64,000 bases of DNA from Acanthosoma haemorrhoidale (taxonomy: Eukaryota; Arthropoda; Insecta; Hemiptera; Acanthosomatidae), in the NCBI GenBank assembly GCA_930367205.1, contig OV884009.1:99035189-99099188 (forward strand), read 5' to 3'. Each line of letters starts with the position of its first letter. Positions within the stretch are counted from its first letter, which is position 1. A program made the position numbers and the translations under genes. The notes beneath the pieces were generated by a model. The model saw only the letters and a list, made by a program, of their open reading frames with translations. It was not told the origin of the DNA and made no database searches. Positions 11,530-20,835 of this stretch are shown here, in pieces.

Positions 11530-13290
11530 GAGATATATTTCAGATCACTTGACAAGGCGAGTGGATTTTATCAGATACACTCGGATTCTATTGAGATAAC
11601 TGCTTACATTACACCAGACGGTACTTGGGAATATCTAGCAATGCCATTTGGACTTGGAAATTCCAACGATGTGTTATAGAAGCATTGGGTTCATTAGCAC
11701 ATGGTTATGTAGTGGTATACGTGGATGATCTATTAATAATTTCCAAAACGCATGAAGAAGCCATACGACACAGTATTACACGTTTGGACTGACGCCGGTT
11801 TCTCCCTCAACTTAGCTAAATGTTCATTTATATCGACACGAGTTACATATCTTGGTTATGATGTTCAAAATGATCAAATTCGTCCAAGCATATGAAAAGT
11901 TGAGGTTTTGACTAACTTACCACCTCCTTCCATCCTTCATTCTGTGATACAATTTTAAGTTTAGCTTCATACTTTTGACAATTTATTCCAAATTTTTCGA
12001 TAATAGCTTCCCCGTTGCACAGGTTGATGAGTAATGCTTCATCTTTCGATTCGGTAAGTGGTTGCCGGACATGACAGATTAGACAAACATTCATCTCCAT
12101 TTTGAGAAATGATCCAATTCTAATGATATTCGACCCTTCTCTTCCTATCGAATTGCACACATATGAAAGTTCTGTGGGGTATGGCGCCATTTTATTACAC
12201 ATTGTAGATCGTAAACCTCACGTTGTTGCATACTACAGTAACAGCACGACACATCAGGAATCAAAATATCACTCTTATGAGCTTGAAACAGCTGTAGTCA
12301 ATGTCATTAAACATTTCAACTATCAATGTCATTAACGGATTTTCGATCATTGAAAGCTACACAGAGTAAACAAGGTCTTATTCCTCGAGTTCACAGATGG
12401 TGGGAATTTTTACAAAGTTATGATTTTAGCATCGAATATCGTAAATCTTCGAAATGCATATTTTCTTAGTCGAAATGCCCTTGAGAATACAACGGTAGAT
12501 CAGGATAACAATAAAGAAATCGGGAATGATATTACAAACGGTATATGCAGACCCATGGACAGTCCTAATAATGACCCATCCCCGAGTAGTATAGACATTC
12601 CCACGGGTGTTCATTAAGTTAGTCCCCACGGACGGAAACAGGTAGGAACAAGGGCAGTATTACAATCTCCTAACAATACTAAACGATTAACATTAAATTT
12701 TGTATCATCTGATTGGATTCTTGCTTAACAACATAAAGACCCTTTTATTTCTGTAATTGTGTTGAAAATAAATTCCGATGAGGTTGAAGATGAAGTCAAG
12801 GACACTTATGAAATACGTTATGGTGTACTTTACAGGAATATTCATTGTAACTCACGTACTCTTTGCCTCCCTATTGTACCACACTCCCTTCGATGGGGCA
12901 TTGTCAATAATATCCACATTTCTGCTTTCATTCAGAATGTTAGAAAACTTAACAAACTCTGTATAATCATTATTGCTTTGAGTGTATGTCTAAATTTGTG
13001 ACACAAAATTTGAAAGATACCTACCGTTCCTGAGCCTTGGCACATCATTCATTTAGATATCTCAGGAAAATTAAGTGGAAAAAACGATAGACGTGACTAT
13101 ATTTTTTGTCTTTATCGATTCATTAACGAAATATAGTCTTATTGTCCTTACTCATAAACCGCTGAATTATTTATTATTATTATTTTCCTCATAATGCGAG
13201 GAAGAGAGGAACCAATTAAATTAGATCCCAAGTATAAAGGCCCTGTAACAGTTGATATTGCCTAACAATCGATATGAGTAGCGATCTATC
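11530..13290 (+). pseudogene. Decayed gypsy pol G3 (RT, RNase H, integrase remnants)
   Basis: Frames broken by stops and shifts still show the pol order: RT (AMPFGL near 11640; YVDDLLIISKT near 11720; NLAKCSFIS near 11815), RNase H (YGAILL at ~12180, QESKYHSYELE at ~12260), a connecting segment near 12360-12480, and integrase remnants (PEPWHIIHLDISG near 13030; a GPY-type DPKYKGPV block near 13225). About 180 bp between RT and RNase H is replaced by unrelated sequence (11925-12100). No LTRs were found. Too damaged to be active. Confidence 0.75.
11912..12202 (-). other. Minus-strand open frame with CxxC motif inside the G3 gap
   Basis: A 96-codon frame on the minus strand, mostly inside the segment that interrupts G3. 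From the internal Met near 12105 it reads MEMNVCLICHVR and later INCQKYEAKLK. This looks like the N-terminus of a small zinc-binding domain with two cysteine pairs. Residues before that Met only read gypsy DNA backwards. It could be an inserted exon-like fragment or chance. No function is assigned. Confidence 0.25.
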
Positions 13291-13887
13291 GATGGCAAGC
13301 GCAGCTATAAATTTGCACATGATCGTTCCCATCACAGGTTCCAGATGCCTGTGGACTTGAACCAAGACTAGATATCAGTGATGATGATGAAAGTCGAATT
13401 TAAACTTTTTACCTCTGTAACCTGGCTAGCAATGCTATTGATGTGTTTATTTACTTTCAATGTTTAAGGATAGCGGTTGATTGATGGTGTTTTCTGTGTG
13501 TGTTGGTAGGCAGTTGCTTTTCGGATGCCGATGAGGCAGTGTAGTTAGGTCAGACCGAGGTAACAGCAACAGTATCCTGTTGATATATAATAACCAAAGT
13601 ATGCCTCATGATTCAAAGGTTTCAGGCCTATATGACACCATAATGTGATGAAATAGATAATTGCAGCAAACATTACGAAAATTGGATGAATGTGAACAAA
13701 TCTTATTTGGGATTATCGCATGTTTTACATTTTTATACCATCAATTAGCCACTGAAGAAGACAGCTTAGAGATGTTAAAATTGTTTTTGTTAAATAAACT
13801 ATATTGAAGAGGGACAAGTACAATATTTGAAAGTTTATTTACATAAATTAAACACGTACGTAAATTGTCTGTTTTGAAATATATATA
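13291..13887. other. Spacer between G3 and G1
   Basis: The first ~100 bp may be the 3' untranslated tail of G3. The rest is AT-rich without recognisable features. The last six bases (TATATA) are the target-site copy of G1. Confidence 0.4.
13882..13887. repeat. Target-site duplication of G1 (left)
   Basis: TATATA directly before the 5' LTR, repeated at 18777-18782 directly after the 3' LTR. 4-6 bp is the normal size for gypsy integrases. Confidence 0.8.
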
Positions 13888-14295
13888 TGTAAGTTTGAAA
13901 CGATATGTCCGTTCCAAACTTGTTCTCTCTGACGCCGTTAGGAGTCGCAGGTTACATGGAGCTTCCTTGAGTCTACACCAGGGGAGATGCTATTGATGGG
14001 TGGAGCATTCGTAACCTGCTCTGGGTGTCGGGCAGTCGGTCTATCTTTATGTTCGGTGGATGTTTCCATTGTGCACGATAGTTGCCACTCGTAGTGAATT
14101 GTTGTTACCTTTGTAAATCCTGGCATTGAATTGATTCAGGTCAGTTGGAATTCTCAAGCCGGTTAGACTCGTGTATAACATTTGTAAACAGTTGTTGATA
14201 TTGTATTGTATTGTTGTTCCAGTTGAAATACAAGCATCAATAGCAAGCCAGGCGGATTATTTATCAATCCCACAACTATTGATAAATAACTTACA
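13888..14295 (+). repeat. G1 5' LTR (408 bp)
   Basis: TG...CA-type LTR. If the self-priming reading is right, U3 is 13888-14124 and transcription starts at 14125. The leader from 14125 to the gag ATG at 14315 contains no other ATG. A perfect 12-bp inverted repeat with a 9-nt loop (14257-14268 / 14278-14289) lies six bases before the LTR end. Confidence 0.95.
14257..14289 (+). promoter_or_regulatory. U5 hairpin next to the primer site of G1
   Basis: TTATTTATCAAT and ATTGATAAATAA are perfect inverted repeats around a 9-nt loop. In Tf1 and retroviruses a stem in U5 next to the primer site is needed for starting reverse transcription. The same stem is in the 3' LTR at 18738-18770. Confidence 0.7.
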
Positions 14296-14307
14296 AATCA
14301 ATTCAAT
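14296..14307 (+). promoter_or_regulatory. Candidate self-priming primer binding site of G1
   Basis: AATCAATTCAAT begins at the first base after the 5' LTR. It is the exact reverse complement of ATTGAATTGATT at 14125-14136 inside the LTR. In Tf1 the first 11 nt of the mRNA fold back onto a site placed exactly here and serve as primer in place of a tRNA. No TGG-type tRNA site exists at this position. A TGG occurs 20 bases further in, but inside the gag start codon. Mechanism inferred; the match itself is directly visible. Confidence 0.65.
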
Positions 14308-14314
14308 AAGAGGG

Positions 14315-15376
14315 ATGGCAGGAATCAAGGTAATTTTTCACTTCGCTACCGAGCCAGATTTGGACCCAAAGACGACCGTTGTGAAGGTCAAATCCATCCA
14401 ATATCCTTCAACAGACTCGATATTTTCTTTTGATGAGGATGATATGCCGATCAAATTACACACAGAACTAGCCAAACTATCAATAATAAAGTCTGTCGTC
14501 CAATCTATGAATAAGAGAGGGAGAACGAGGAAGATTAACATTACTTTGAACATTGAACTCCAAAAGATCTACATCGATACAGAGGGTAATTTTGTTTTTA
14601 ATGGAACTTATCTAGAAGAACTTACATTAACTCCTCTTTTAAACATTTCCAACCAACCACAAATTTCTCCTTTGCCAAAAAATCCTCCTCAAACTATATT
14701 GAATAATGTGAAGCTGATAACACAAAATATGGTACTAGAAAAATTTCAAAACAAAGGTCAGAATGCCAAATCATGGCTTTCCTTATTTAAATTAGAATGC
14801 CAACGACTTGACATAAGGGAGGATCAGTTTTCAGAAATTTTACGGTTTTTTTTGGCAGGTTCCCCTTTAGATTGGTACGAGTCTATGTTAAAATCTGCAG
14901 TCAGGTCTTGGGAACATTATGAGCATTCCTTCACTCAGACTTTCGGTGAGTCCACTTGGGGCGATATCAGTTACGCCTATTCCTTTCACTGGATAAATGG
15001 CTCTTTTTTAGATTACGCGTTGAAAAAGAGAAACTTATTATTAAATATTGATAACAGTTTAAGTATAGAATCTCAAATAAATTTCATAATTATTGGTCTG
15101 CCAAAATATTTGCTCTCATATCTAAATAAAAGCGAAATCACAACGATTGAAATTTTAATGTCGAAATTGAGACAGTTTCAACCAGCAAATCATAACAAAG
15201 ATTTTCAAAATAAACACGAAAACAGGAGACATGTCAGTACACCTTCAGCCATTAATCATAACAAAGAGTTTCAGAACAAATACGAAAACAAGAGATATGT
15301 CAATACACCTAATACCCGTTCTCAAAGTGAAAATAAGATAAGCTATAAACCAGTTGTTTCTCATTCGGAAAACTAG
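14315..15376 (+). CDS. gag: G1 gag (capsid-like polyprotein)
   Basis: The frame is open further upstream, but only from a GTG inside the LTR. The first ATG of the predicted transcript is at 14315, giving 353 aa. Residues ~190-300 (around KSWLSLFKLECQRL and PLDWYESML) resemble the retrotransposon gag capsid domain. There is no CX2CX4HX4C knuckle. Instead the C-terminus is basic and Asn/Gln-rich and holds two tandem ~23-residue repeats that begin NHNKDFQNK and NHNKEFQNK, which may bind RNA. The stop at 15374-15376 overlaps the pol frame, which is one base back (-1). GGAAAAC just before the stop is a possible but non-standard slip site. Product: virus-like particle shell. Confidence 0.85.
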   Translation: MAGIKVIFHFATEPDLDPKTTVVKVKSIQYPSTDSIFSFDEDDMPIKLHTELAKLSIIKSVVQSMNKRGRTRKINITLNIELQKIYIDTEGNFVFNGTYLEELTLTPLLNISNQPQISPLPKNPPQTILNNVKLITQNMVLEKFQNKGQNAKSWLSLFKLECQRLDIREDQFSEILRFFLAGSPLDWYESMLKSAVRSWEHYEHSFTQTFGESTWGDISYAYSFHWINGSFLDYALKKRNLLLNIDNSLSIESQINFIIIGLPKYLLSYLNKSEITTIEILMSKLRQFQPANHNKDFQNKHENRRHVSTPSAINHNKEFQNKYENKRYVNTPNTRSQSENKISYKPVVSHSEN

Positions 15377-18357
15377 CGACCATCCCACTTATTAAAATAA
15401 CCGTTTTAGCCGACAATAGAGAGGCAGTTGCTTTATATGATTCAGGAGCAAATGTCTCCTTAATTAATTCTCGGTTCTATTCACACATTAAGGAAAATAA
15501 TTTAACAAGTGGGATGTCAACGTTTGATACGCTGGGCGGAATTATTAATTCAAAGGGCACTGTATGGTTAAACTTAAAAATATTTAACGTTACAAGGAAT
15601 TTTCCTTTTTTATTGGTGGAAAATGATTGTTTTTTGGCTGATTTGTTGTTGGGCTTGGATTGTATTAAATCTTTTAAACTATGCCAAAATCACAAACTTG
15701 AAATTTCACAAAATAATGATGAAGATAATAAAAACCTTTCGGTGTTTCACAAAACTAAAAGTTTAGATTGTCTTGAATCTAAGCAAGATTTATTAGAAAA
15801 CATATTTATCAAATTTAATAACGTTTTTGCAAAAGAAAAGTTTGATGTAGGAACAGTAAAAAATTTTGAAGCAAAGATCAAACTTACTGAAAATAGATAT
15901 ATAGCTCGAAAACCATATAGATGCTCGATTCCAGATAAACTGGAAATTGAATCTCAGATAAAGAGTTTACTTATAGCAGGCTTAATTGAGGAATCATATA
16001 GTCCATATGCTGCACCAGTAACCCTTGTTTATAAGAAAGATGAAAACAGAAAATCACGGTTATGTATTGATTATACAGGGTTAAATAATATTGTGGTGCC
16101 TGAAGGATACCCTTTTCCCAGGATAGAAAATTTAGTAGCCAAAGTAGGGAAATGTATTTATTTCTCGAAGCTAGATATTAATAGCGCTTTTTGGTCGATT
16201 TCGTTGAGAAAGAAAGATAGGTACAAAACAGCTTTTGTAACGCATCACGGTCACTGGCAATGGTGTTGCCTTCCGTTTGGCTTAAAATCAGCCCCAGCCA
16301 TTTTTCAAAGGATTCTTTCTAATATACTCAGAAACGGTGATCTTGATAGTTTTGCTATAAACTACATCGACGATATATTAATTTTTTCTGAATCCTACGA
16401 AGATCATATTCAACATATAAAACAAACTTTGCAGGTTTTACAAAATCATAATTTGAAATTAAACTCGAATAAATGTAGCTTTGCGAAAAAAGAAATAGAA
16501 TATTTAGGTCATCTAATCTCAAATAACACGATTAAACCAATAAATGATAACTTGATAGCTATAAAAAAGTTTCCACTTCCCCAAACAAAAAAACAAATTA
16601 GACAATTTTTGGGAAAAACAAATTTCTATGCTAAATATATTCCTAAGGCTTCCATAACTTTAGATCCTCTTCATAACCTTTTAAGGAAAAATGTACCTTT
16701 TGAATGGACGACAAAATGTCAAAATAGTTTTGATACTATAAAAAATCACTTATGTAACAAACCAATACTAGCAATTTTTGATTTCAACAAGCCAGTTTAT
16801 ATTTTCACTGATGCAAGCATAGAAGGGGTTGGCGCGATATTAAAACAGCCTCAAGAGAATGATATTTTAAAGCCTGTATTCTATTTTTCTAAGAAATTAA
16901 CAATCTCTCAAAAAACCAAAAGAGCCATCTTTATTGAATGCTTGGCAGTCAAAGAAGCCATACTTTATTGGCAGTATTATTTGATTGGCAAGAAATTCAC
17001 TATATTTACAGACCACAAACCTTTACATAGCTTCAATATAAAAAATTGCAGTGATGTTGATCTTTTGCATATGTTAAATTACATATCTCAATTTGAATTT
17101 GAAATTATATATAATCCCGGTATAAATAACTCTGAGGCTGATTGTCTATCGAGAAATCCAGTGCTTTCAGAGAAATGTAATGAATGTGAATCAAAGATAA
17201 AGATAGTGAATCTCATTTCAATTAATGACATCTTGTCAGTTCAAAAACAATTAACTTGGGATAAATATTGCAGCAAAGAAAATGATATAATTTATAAAAC
17301 CCTTAATAAAAAGAAAAAAATTTGGCTTCCTGAATCGTATGGTGTATCTATTTTGAATAAATTGCATATTGATTACGGTCATATAGGTGTAAAACAAATG
17401 TCATTAATGATCATACCCACCTTTTATTTCAAGAATGCGCACAAACATATAAAAATGATTTGTAGAAGTTGCGAAACATGTATTAGAAACAAAATTAGGT
17501 TTGGAAATTTTAGAGCTCCTCTTTCTCAACTAGGTCCTGCCGAATGTCCATTGGAAATAATCTCGCTTGATACAATTGGTGGATTTTCTGGAAATAATTC
17601 TACACAAAAATATTTACATTTAATTGTTGATCACTTTACTCGCTTTGCATTCGTTTCTACATCAAAAACTCAAGTTGCAGGAGACTTTATCAGTTTAGTT
17701 AACACCATTGGAAAGAGAGGCAAAATTGGTACATTGTTGACAGACCAATACCCAGGTATAAATTCGAAAGTATTTAAAAATTATTTAAAAGGAAAAAATA
17801 TACGGTTAGTATTTACTGCAGTTGATTGCGCATTTTCCAATGGACAGAATGAGCGTACCAATCAAACTCTAATCAATAGGATTAGATGCAAAACATATGA
17901 AAATAAAAATGTATCATGGGTCACAATTGCTAATCAATGTGTGGACGAATATAATAATACAGTTCATAGTTCCACAGGTTTTTCTCCAAGTTATTTGCTA
18001 TCAGGAACCGAAAATTCATTTTTACCAAAAGAATTAAATAAAAACAACATAGATAATTTGGAAATAAATAGAAAATTAGCTTTTGAAAACTCCCAAAAAC
18101 TACATAAGGTAAACAAATTTTATTATGATAATCGAACAAAAGATGTCGATTATGAAGAGAACGACCTCGTTTATGTCAGGAGTGGCAATAAATTGAATAG
18201 GAAAAAATTAGACCCTATTCGTATGGGTCCCTATAAAATAACAAAAAAGATATCCAATAACATATTTGAAATTGATATTGGAAAGCAGAAGAAAGATATA
18301 AACATTTTTCATAGAAGTAAGCTAATTCCTTACCTTTCCTTTCCATTTTCTTCCTGA
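15349..18357 (+). CDS. pol: G1 pol (protease, reverse transcriptase, RNase H, integrase)
   Basis: The frame opens at 15349, in the -1 frame to gag, so it is probably made by frameshifting. The first internal ATG is at 15514. Upstream of that ATG lies the aspartic protease motif LYDSGANVSLI (~15435). Numbered from the ATG: RT with NYIDDILIF at ~283-290, RNase H with FTDASIEG at ~431, integrase HHCC (HIDYGH ... CETC) at ~617-660, catalytic D, D-35-E at ~686 (SLDTIGG), ~743 (TDQYPG) and ~779 (NGQNERTN), then a GPY/F-type module (MGPYKI) at ~905. All catalytic residues are present. No chromodomain is seen. The stop lies next to the polypurine tract. Confidence 0.93.
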   Translation, partial: TSCFSFGKLATIPLIKITVLADNREAVALYDSGANVSLINSRFYSHIKENNLTSGMSTFDTLGGIINSKGTVWLNLKIFNVTRNFPFLLVENDCFLADLLLGLDCIKSFKLCQNHKLEISQNNDEDNKNLSVFHKTKSLDCLESKQDLLENIFIKFNNVFAKEKFDVGTVKNFEAKIKLTENRYIARKPYRCSIPDKLEIESQIKSLLIAGLIEESYSPYAAPVTLVYKKDENRKSRLCIDYTGLNNIVVPEGYPFPRIENLVAKVGKCIYFSKLDINSAFWSISLRKKDRYKTAFVTHHGHWQWCCLPFGLKSAPAIFQRILSNILRNGDLDSFAINYIDDILIFSESYEDHIQHIKQTLQVLQNHNLKLNSNKCSFAKKEIEYLGHLISNNTIKPINDNLIAIKKFPLPQTKKQIRQFLGKTNFYAKYIPKASITLDPLHNLLRKNVPFEWTTKCQNSFDTIKNHLCNKPILAIFDFNKPVYIFTDASIEGVGAILKQPQENDILKPVFYFSKKLTISQKTKRAIFIECLAVKEAILYWQYYLIGKKFTIFTDHKPLHSFNIKNCSDVDLLHMLNYISQFEFEIIYNPGINNSEADCLSRNPVLSEKCNECESKIKIVNLISINDILSVQKQLTWDKYCSKENDIIYKTLNKKKKIWLPESYGVSILNKLHIDYGHIGVKQMSLMIIPTFYFKNAHKHIKMICRSCETCIRNKIRFGNFRAPLSQLGPAECPLEIISLDTIGGFSGNNSTQKYLHLIVDHFTRFAFVSTSKTQVAGDFISLVNTIGKRGKIGTLLTDQYPGINSKVFKNYLKGKNIRLVFTAVDCAFSNGQNERTNQTLINRIRCKTYENKNVSWVTIANQCVDEYNNTVHSSTGFSPSYLLSGTENSFLPKELNKNNIDNLEINRKLAFENSQKLHKVNKFYYDNRTKDVDYEENDLVYVRSGNKLNRKKLDPIRMGPYKITKKISNNIFEIDIGKQKKDINIFHRSKLIPYLSFPFSS

Positions 18358-18368
18358 AAGGGGGGGGA
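18358..18368 (+). promoter_or_regulatory. G1 polypurine tract
   Basis: AAGGGGGGGGA starts right after the pol stop and ends at the first base of the 3' LTR. It is the site where plus-strand DNA synthesis would start. Confidence 0.9.
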
Positions 18369-18776
18369 TGTAAGTTTGAAACGATATGTCCGTTCCAAAC
18401 TTGTTCTCTCTGACGCCGTTAGGAGTCGCAGGTTACATGGAGCTTCCTTGAGTCTACACCAGGGGAGATGCTATTGATGGGTGGAGCATTCGTAACCTGC
18501 TCTGGGTGTCGGGCAGTCGGTCTATCTTTATGTTCGGTGGATGTTTCCATTGTGCACGATAGTTGCCACTCGTAGTGAATTGTTGTTACCTTTGTAAATC
18601 CTGGCATTGAATTGATTCAGGTCAGTTGGAATTCTCAAGCCGGTTAGACTCGTGTATAACATTTGTAAACAGTTGTTGATATTGTATTGTATTGTTGTTC
18701 CAGTTGAAATACAAGCATCAATAGCAAGCCAGGCGGATTATTTATCAATCCCACAACTATTGATAAATAACTTACA
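18369..18776 (+). repeat. G1 3' LTR (408 bp)
   Basis: Appears identical to 13888-14295. Followed by the target-site copy TATATA at 18777-18782. Confidence 0.95.
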
Positions 18777-18782
18777 TATATA

Positions 18783-20287
18783 AAACAAAGGGCACACAAA
18801 GTGAAGACCCAATATCGAGAGATATCTCCAGTCATTACATAACTTCCTTCAATACATATTAAATGATGGTCAAGAAACTAGCACATATTTTCTCTCTTAC
18901 TATAAAGCAGTGATGTGGCTGCTGTATGTATGTGGGGGGGGCTATGTATGATTTATGTGTATAAATATACATTTCATACATCATAAATGAAAGGGTGAAT
19001 GCAAAATTGTAAATTTGGTGCTAATCAGATTATATAGTACGCTAACAGAGTGGATTTTTTAAAAAAATAAAGTAAGTTTATACATTTAAAAAATAAAAAA
19101 AGCCATGTGTTTCCTTCAAATGATGGAATGAACAGTAGGAAATACATAATAAAAACATCTATTAATCTAATAAAATAAACAAAATTAATTAAGTAGATAT
19201 TAAATCAAATAAAACTGATGTTATTCTAAGGTATGTATATGTGTAGGCTATACTTGTTCTAAGGAATGGGTTCCCGGACGTGAATGTGAAAAACAGTTTT
19301 CTCTGGTGGGTGTGGATAGTTTAGTAGTATATTAAGTTGCTAAGATTAAAATCAGCTTTATGCAATGTTTAGGGGATAATTTTCATTACGGGAGTAGGAG
19401 TTTTTCATTCTTACTACACTTCATATTTATAAGTGTTCCTATTAAAAGCTAGATAACAAATAGTTGACAGATTTTTAAAGCGCAGTTAAGTGATAAAAGA
19501 TATCAAAAAAATAACTTACTAAAAAAGACAAAAAGATAAAAGATTTAAACGATTAAGGGTTTTAAAAAGGCAAATTTAATGTGCCAAGTAGTTGTTAAAA
19601 GATTATTCACGATTCTATCTATGCAGCAGAGCATAAAAACCAGTTTCATTTGACCTGAGCCAAATTATGTCTGAGAATTTATGGAATGGCATTTTTGTAG
19701 TTTATGAAATATGTGCTTATCTTATGTTAGTCAACTTAAGAAATTTCTCTTTGTTTATTTTGTATAGGATTAACAGACTTTCTTCATTATGGGTAATCAT
19801 TAAATATCTATTATTTTTTATTTGGGCGTTTATCTGTTATCTGCAAGCAATATTTTGTACAAGAACTATCATGTTTCTTTTTGAGTCACTTCTTCTTTGC
19901 CTCAATCACATAATGTGTATACATAAACAATATGTATTACTTTTTCATTTACTGTTTTTTATAGGCATAACTGTCCTGGTTGTAAATATGCTTGACAAAA
20001 AAGGGATGTCTAAATTAATTCATGAAAATTATTTTAACTTGGCCTAAAACAAACAAAAAATACTTTAGGGAGTAATTCCTCCTCCATTCCTGGGTCCAGT
20101 TGTGACTGGACACAATCTATTCAATTTCCAATTCAGATATTCAATTTATTCACAATATATGCGTAAAAGATTTCTATTTTACACTGGTCCTACTTATAAT
20201 TTGATGTATCGTTAAATTGTTTTGTTATAAAAATGAATTATAGTTTTTTTTTTCTTTTGATCGCATTATTATGATAAACTAAAAGGT
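18783..20287. other. AT-rich stretch with one hydrophobic open frame
   Basis: No repeat was recognised apart from short runs of G (about 18935) and A/T homopolymers. The only frame of note is at 19667-20047. Confidence 0.4.
19667..20047 (+). other. Hydrophobic open frame, unknown
   Basis: 126 codons from an ATG with three or four strongly hydrophobic stretches (for example VIIKYLLFFIWAFICYL and LLFHLLFFIGITVLVV), which read like membrane segments. It could be a fragment of a multi-pass membrane protein such as a chemoreceptor, but no diagnostic motif is present, and AT-rich DNA readily yields Phe/Leu/Ile-rich frames. A perfect-looking acceptor (TTTTTTATAG) lies inside it near 19966. Confidence 0.2.
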
Positions 20288-20835
20288 TTTTTTTTTAAAT
20301 TGAAACTGTGTTTTAATTACTTTATGGTGGGTTAGATAAGTTTTATTTTACGCATTTATAGCAGGTCACGAGGCCGCGGCCATTTTAGTCTCTGAGGAGG
20401 ATTATTGGGATGAGTGGTGCAGTTAAATTAAATGACTGTGCTAGGTAGGGAATTTATACTTTACTATGGAATTTCATGAACTTGGGAGGGATGAGTTCGA
20501 GAATGTAAGGTATATTAAGATCATTATGAAGAATTTTGTTGCTGACATAATAAGGGGAATTTACTATTGTTCTCAGGACTTTTGATTGAAAGAATTGGAT
20601 ACGCTTGATGTTCGACTTTTTTGCTTTCCCCTATAGCTCTATTCCGTATGTTCAGATTGCCTTAAGTATAACTTTGTAAATTAGTAATTTGTTTTCTATT
20701 GAGAGATAGAATGTCCTTTTAAGTAGTCTGTGCAGTTGTCCAAAACGTCTGTTTAGTTCTTGTCTTTTTAGCCTCGTATGTGGGTTCCAGGTCAGCCGTT
20801 TGTAGAGATGGAAGCTTAAGTACCGTACTAACTAG
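20288..20835 (-). mobile_element. LINE-B fragment, minus strand, 5'-truncated, A-tail
   Basis: Read on the minus strand it covers the end of the RT frame, from the LTWNPHT region near 20800, through CTGCTATAAATGCG, and ends with GTTTCAATTT plus an A run (T9 at 20288-20296). It has the same short 3' UTR type as the copy ending at 39002. Several frame breaks; not coding. Confidence 0.85.

Larger units (their letters stand above)
13888..18776 (+). mobile_element. Gypsy element G1, apparently complete, candidate self-primed LTR retrotransposon
   Basis: A 4,889-bp element: 5' LTR, gag, pol, polypurine tract, 3' LTR. The two 408-bp LTRs look identical by eye, both begin TGTAAG and end TTACA, and a 6-bp target copy flanks them. 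Identical LTRs mean a very recent insertion. Gag and pol are open throughout. There is no env frame. The place just inside the 5' LTR does not start with TGG; it is complementary to a stretch inside the LTR itself (see the primer-site entry). This is the only element in the window that looks potentially autonomous. Confidence 0.93.

Noticed and set aside
13938..14126. 62-codon minus-strand frame, present identically at 18419-18607
   Set aside because: It is only the two identical LTRs of G1 read backwards.
14171..14314. Upstream extension of G1 gag to a GTG at 14171
   Set aside because: It starts inside the LTR at a non-ATG codon. The first ATG of the likely transcript is 14315, and the extension reads LTR sequence.
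19667..20047. Gustatory or odorant receptor gene
   Set aside because: Hydrophobic stretches only. No C-terminal receptor motif and base composition alone can produce it; kept as an unknown frame.
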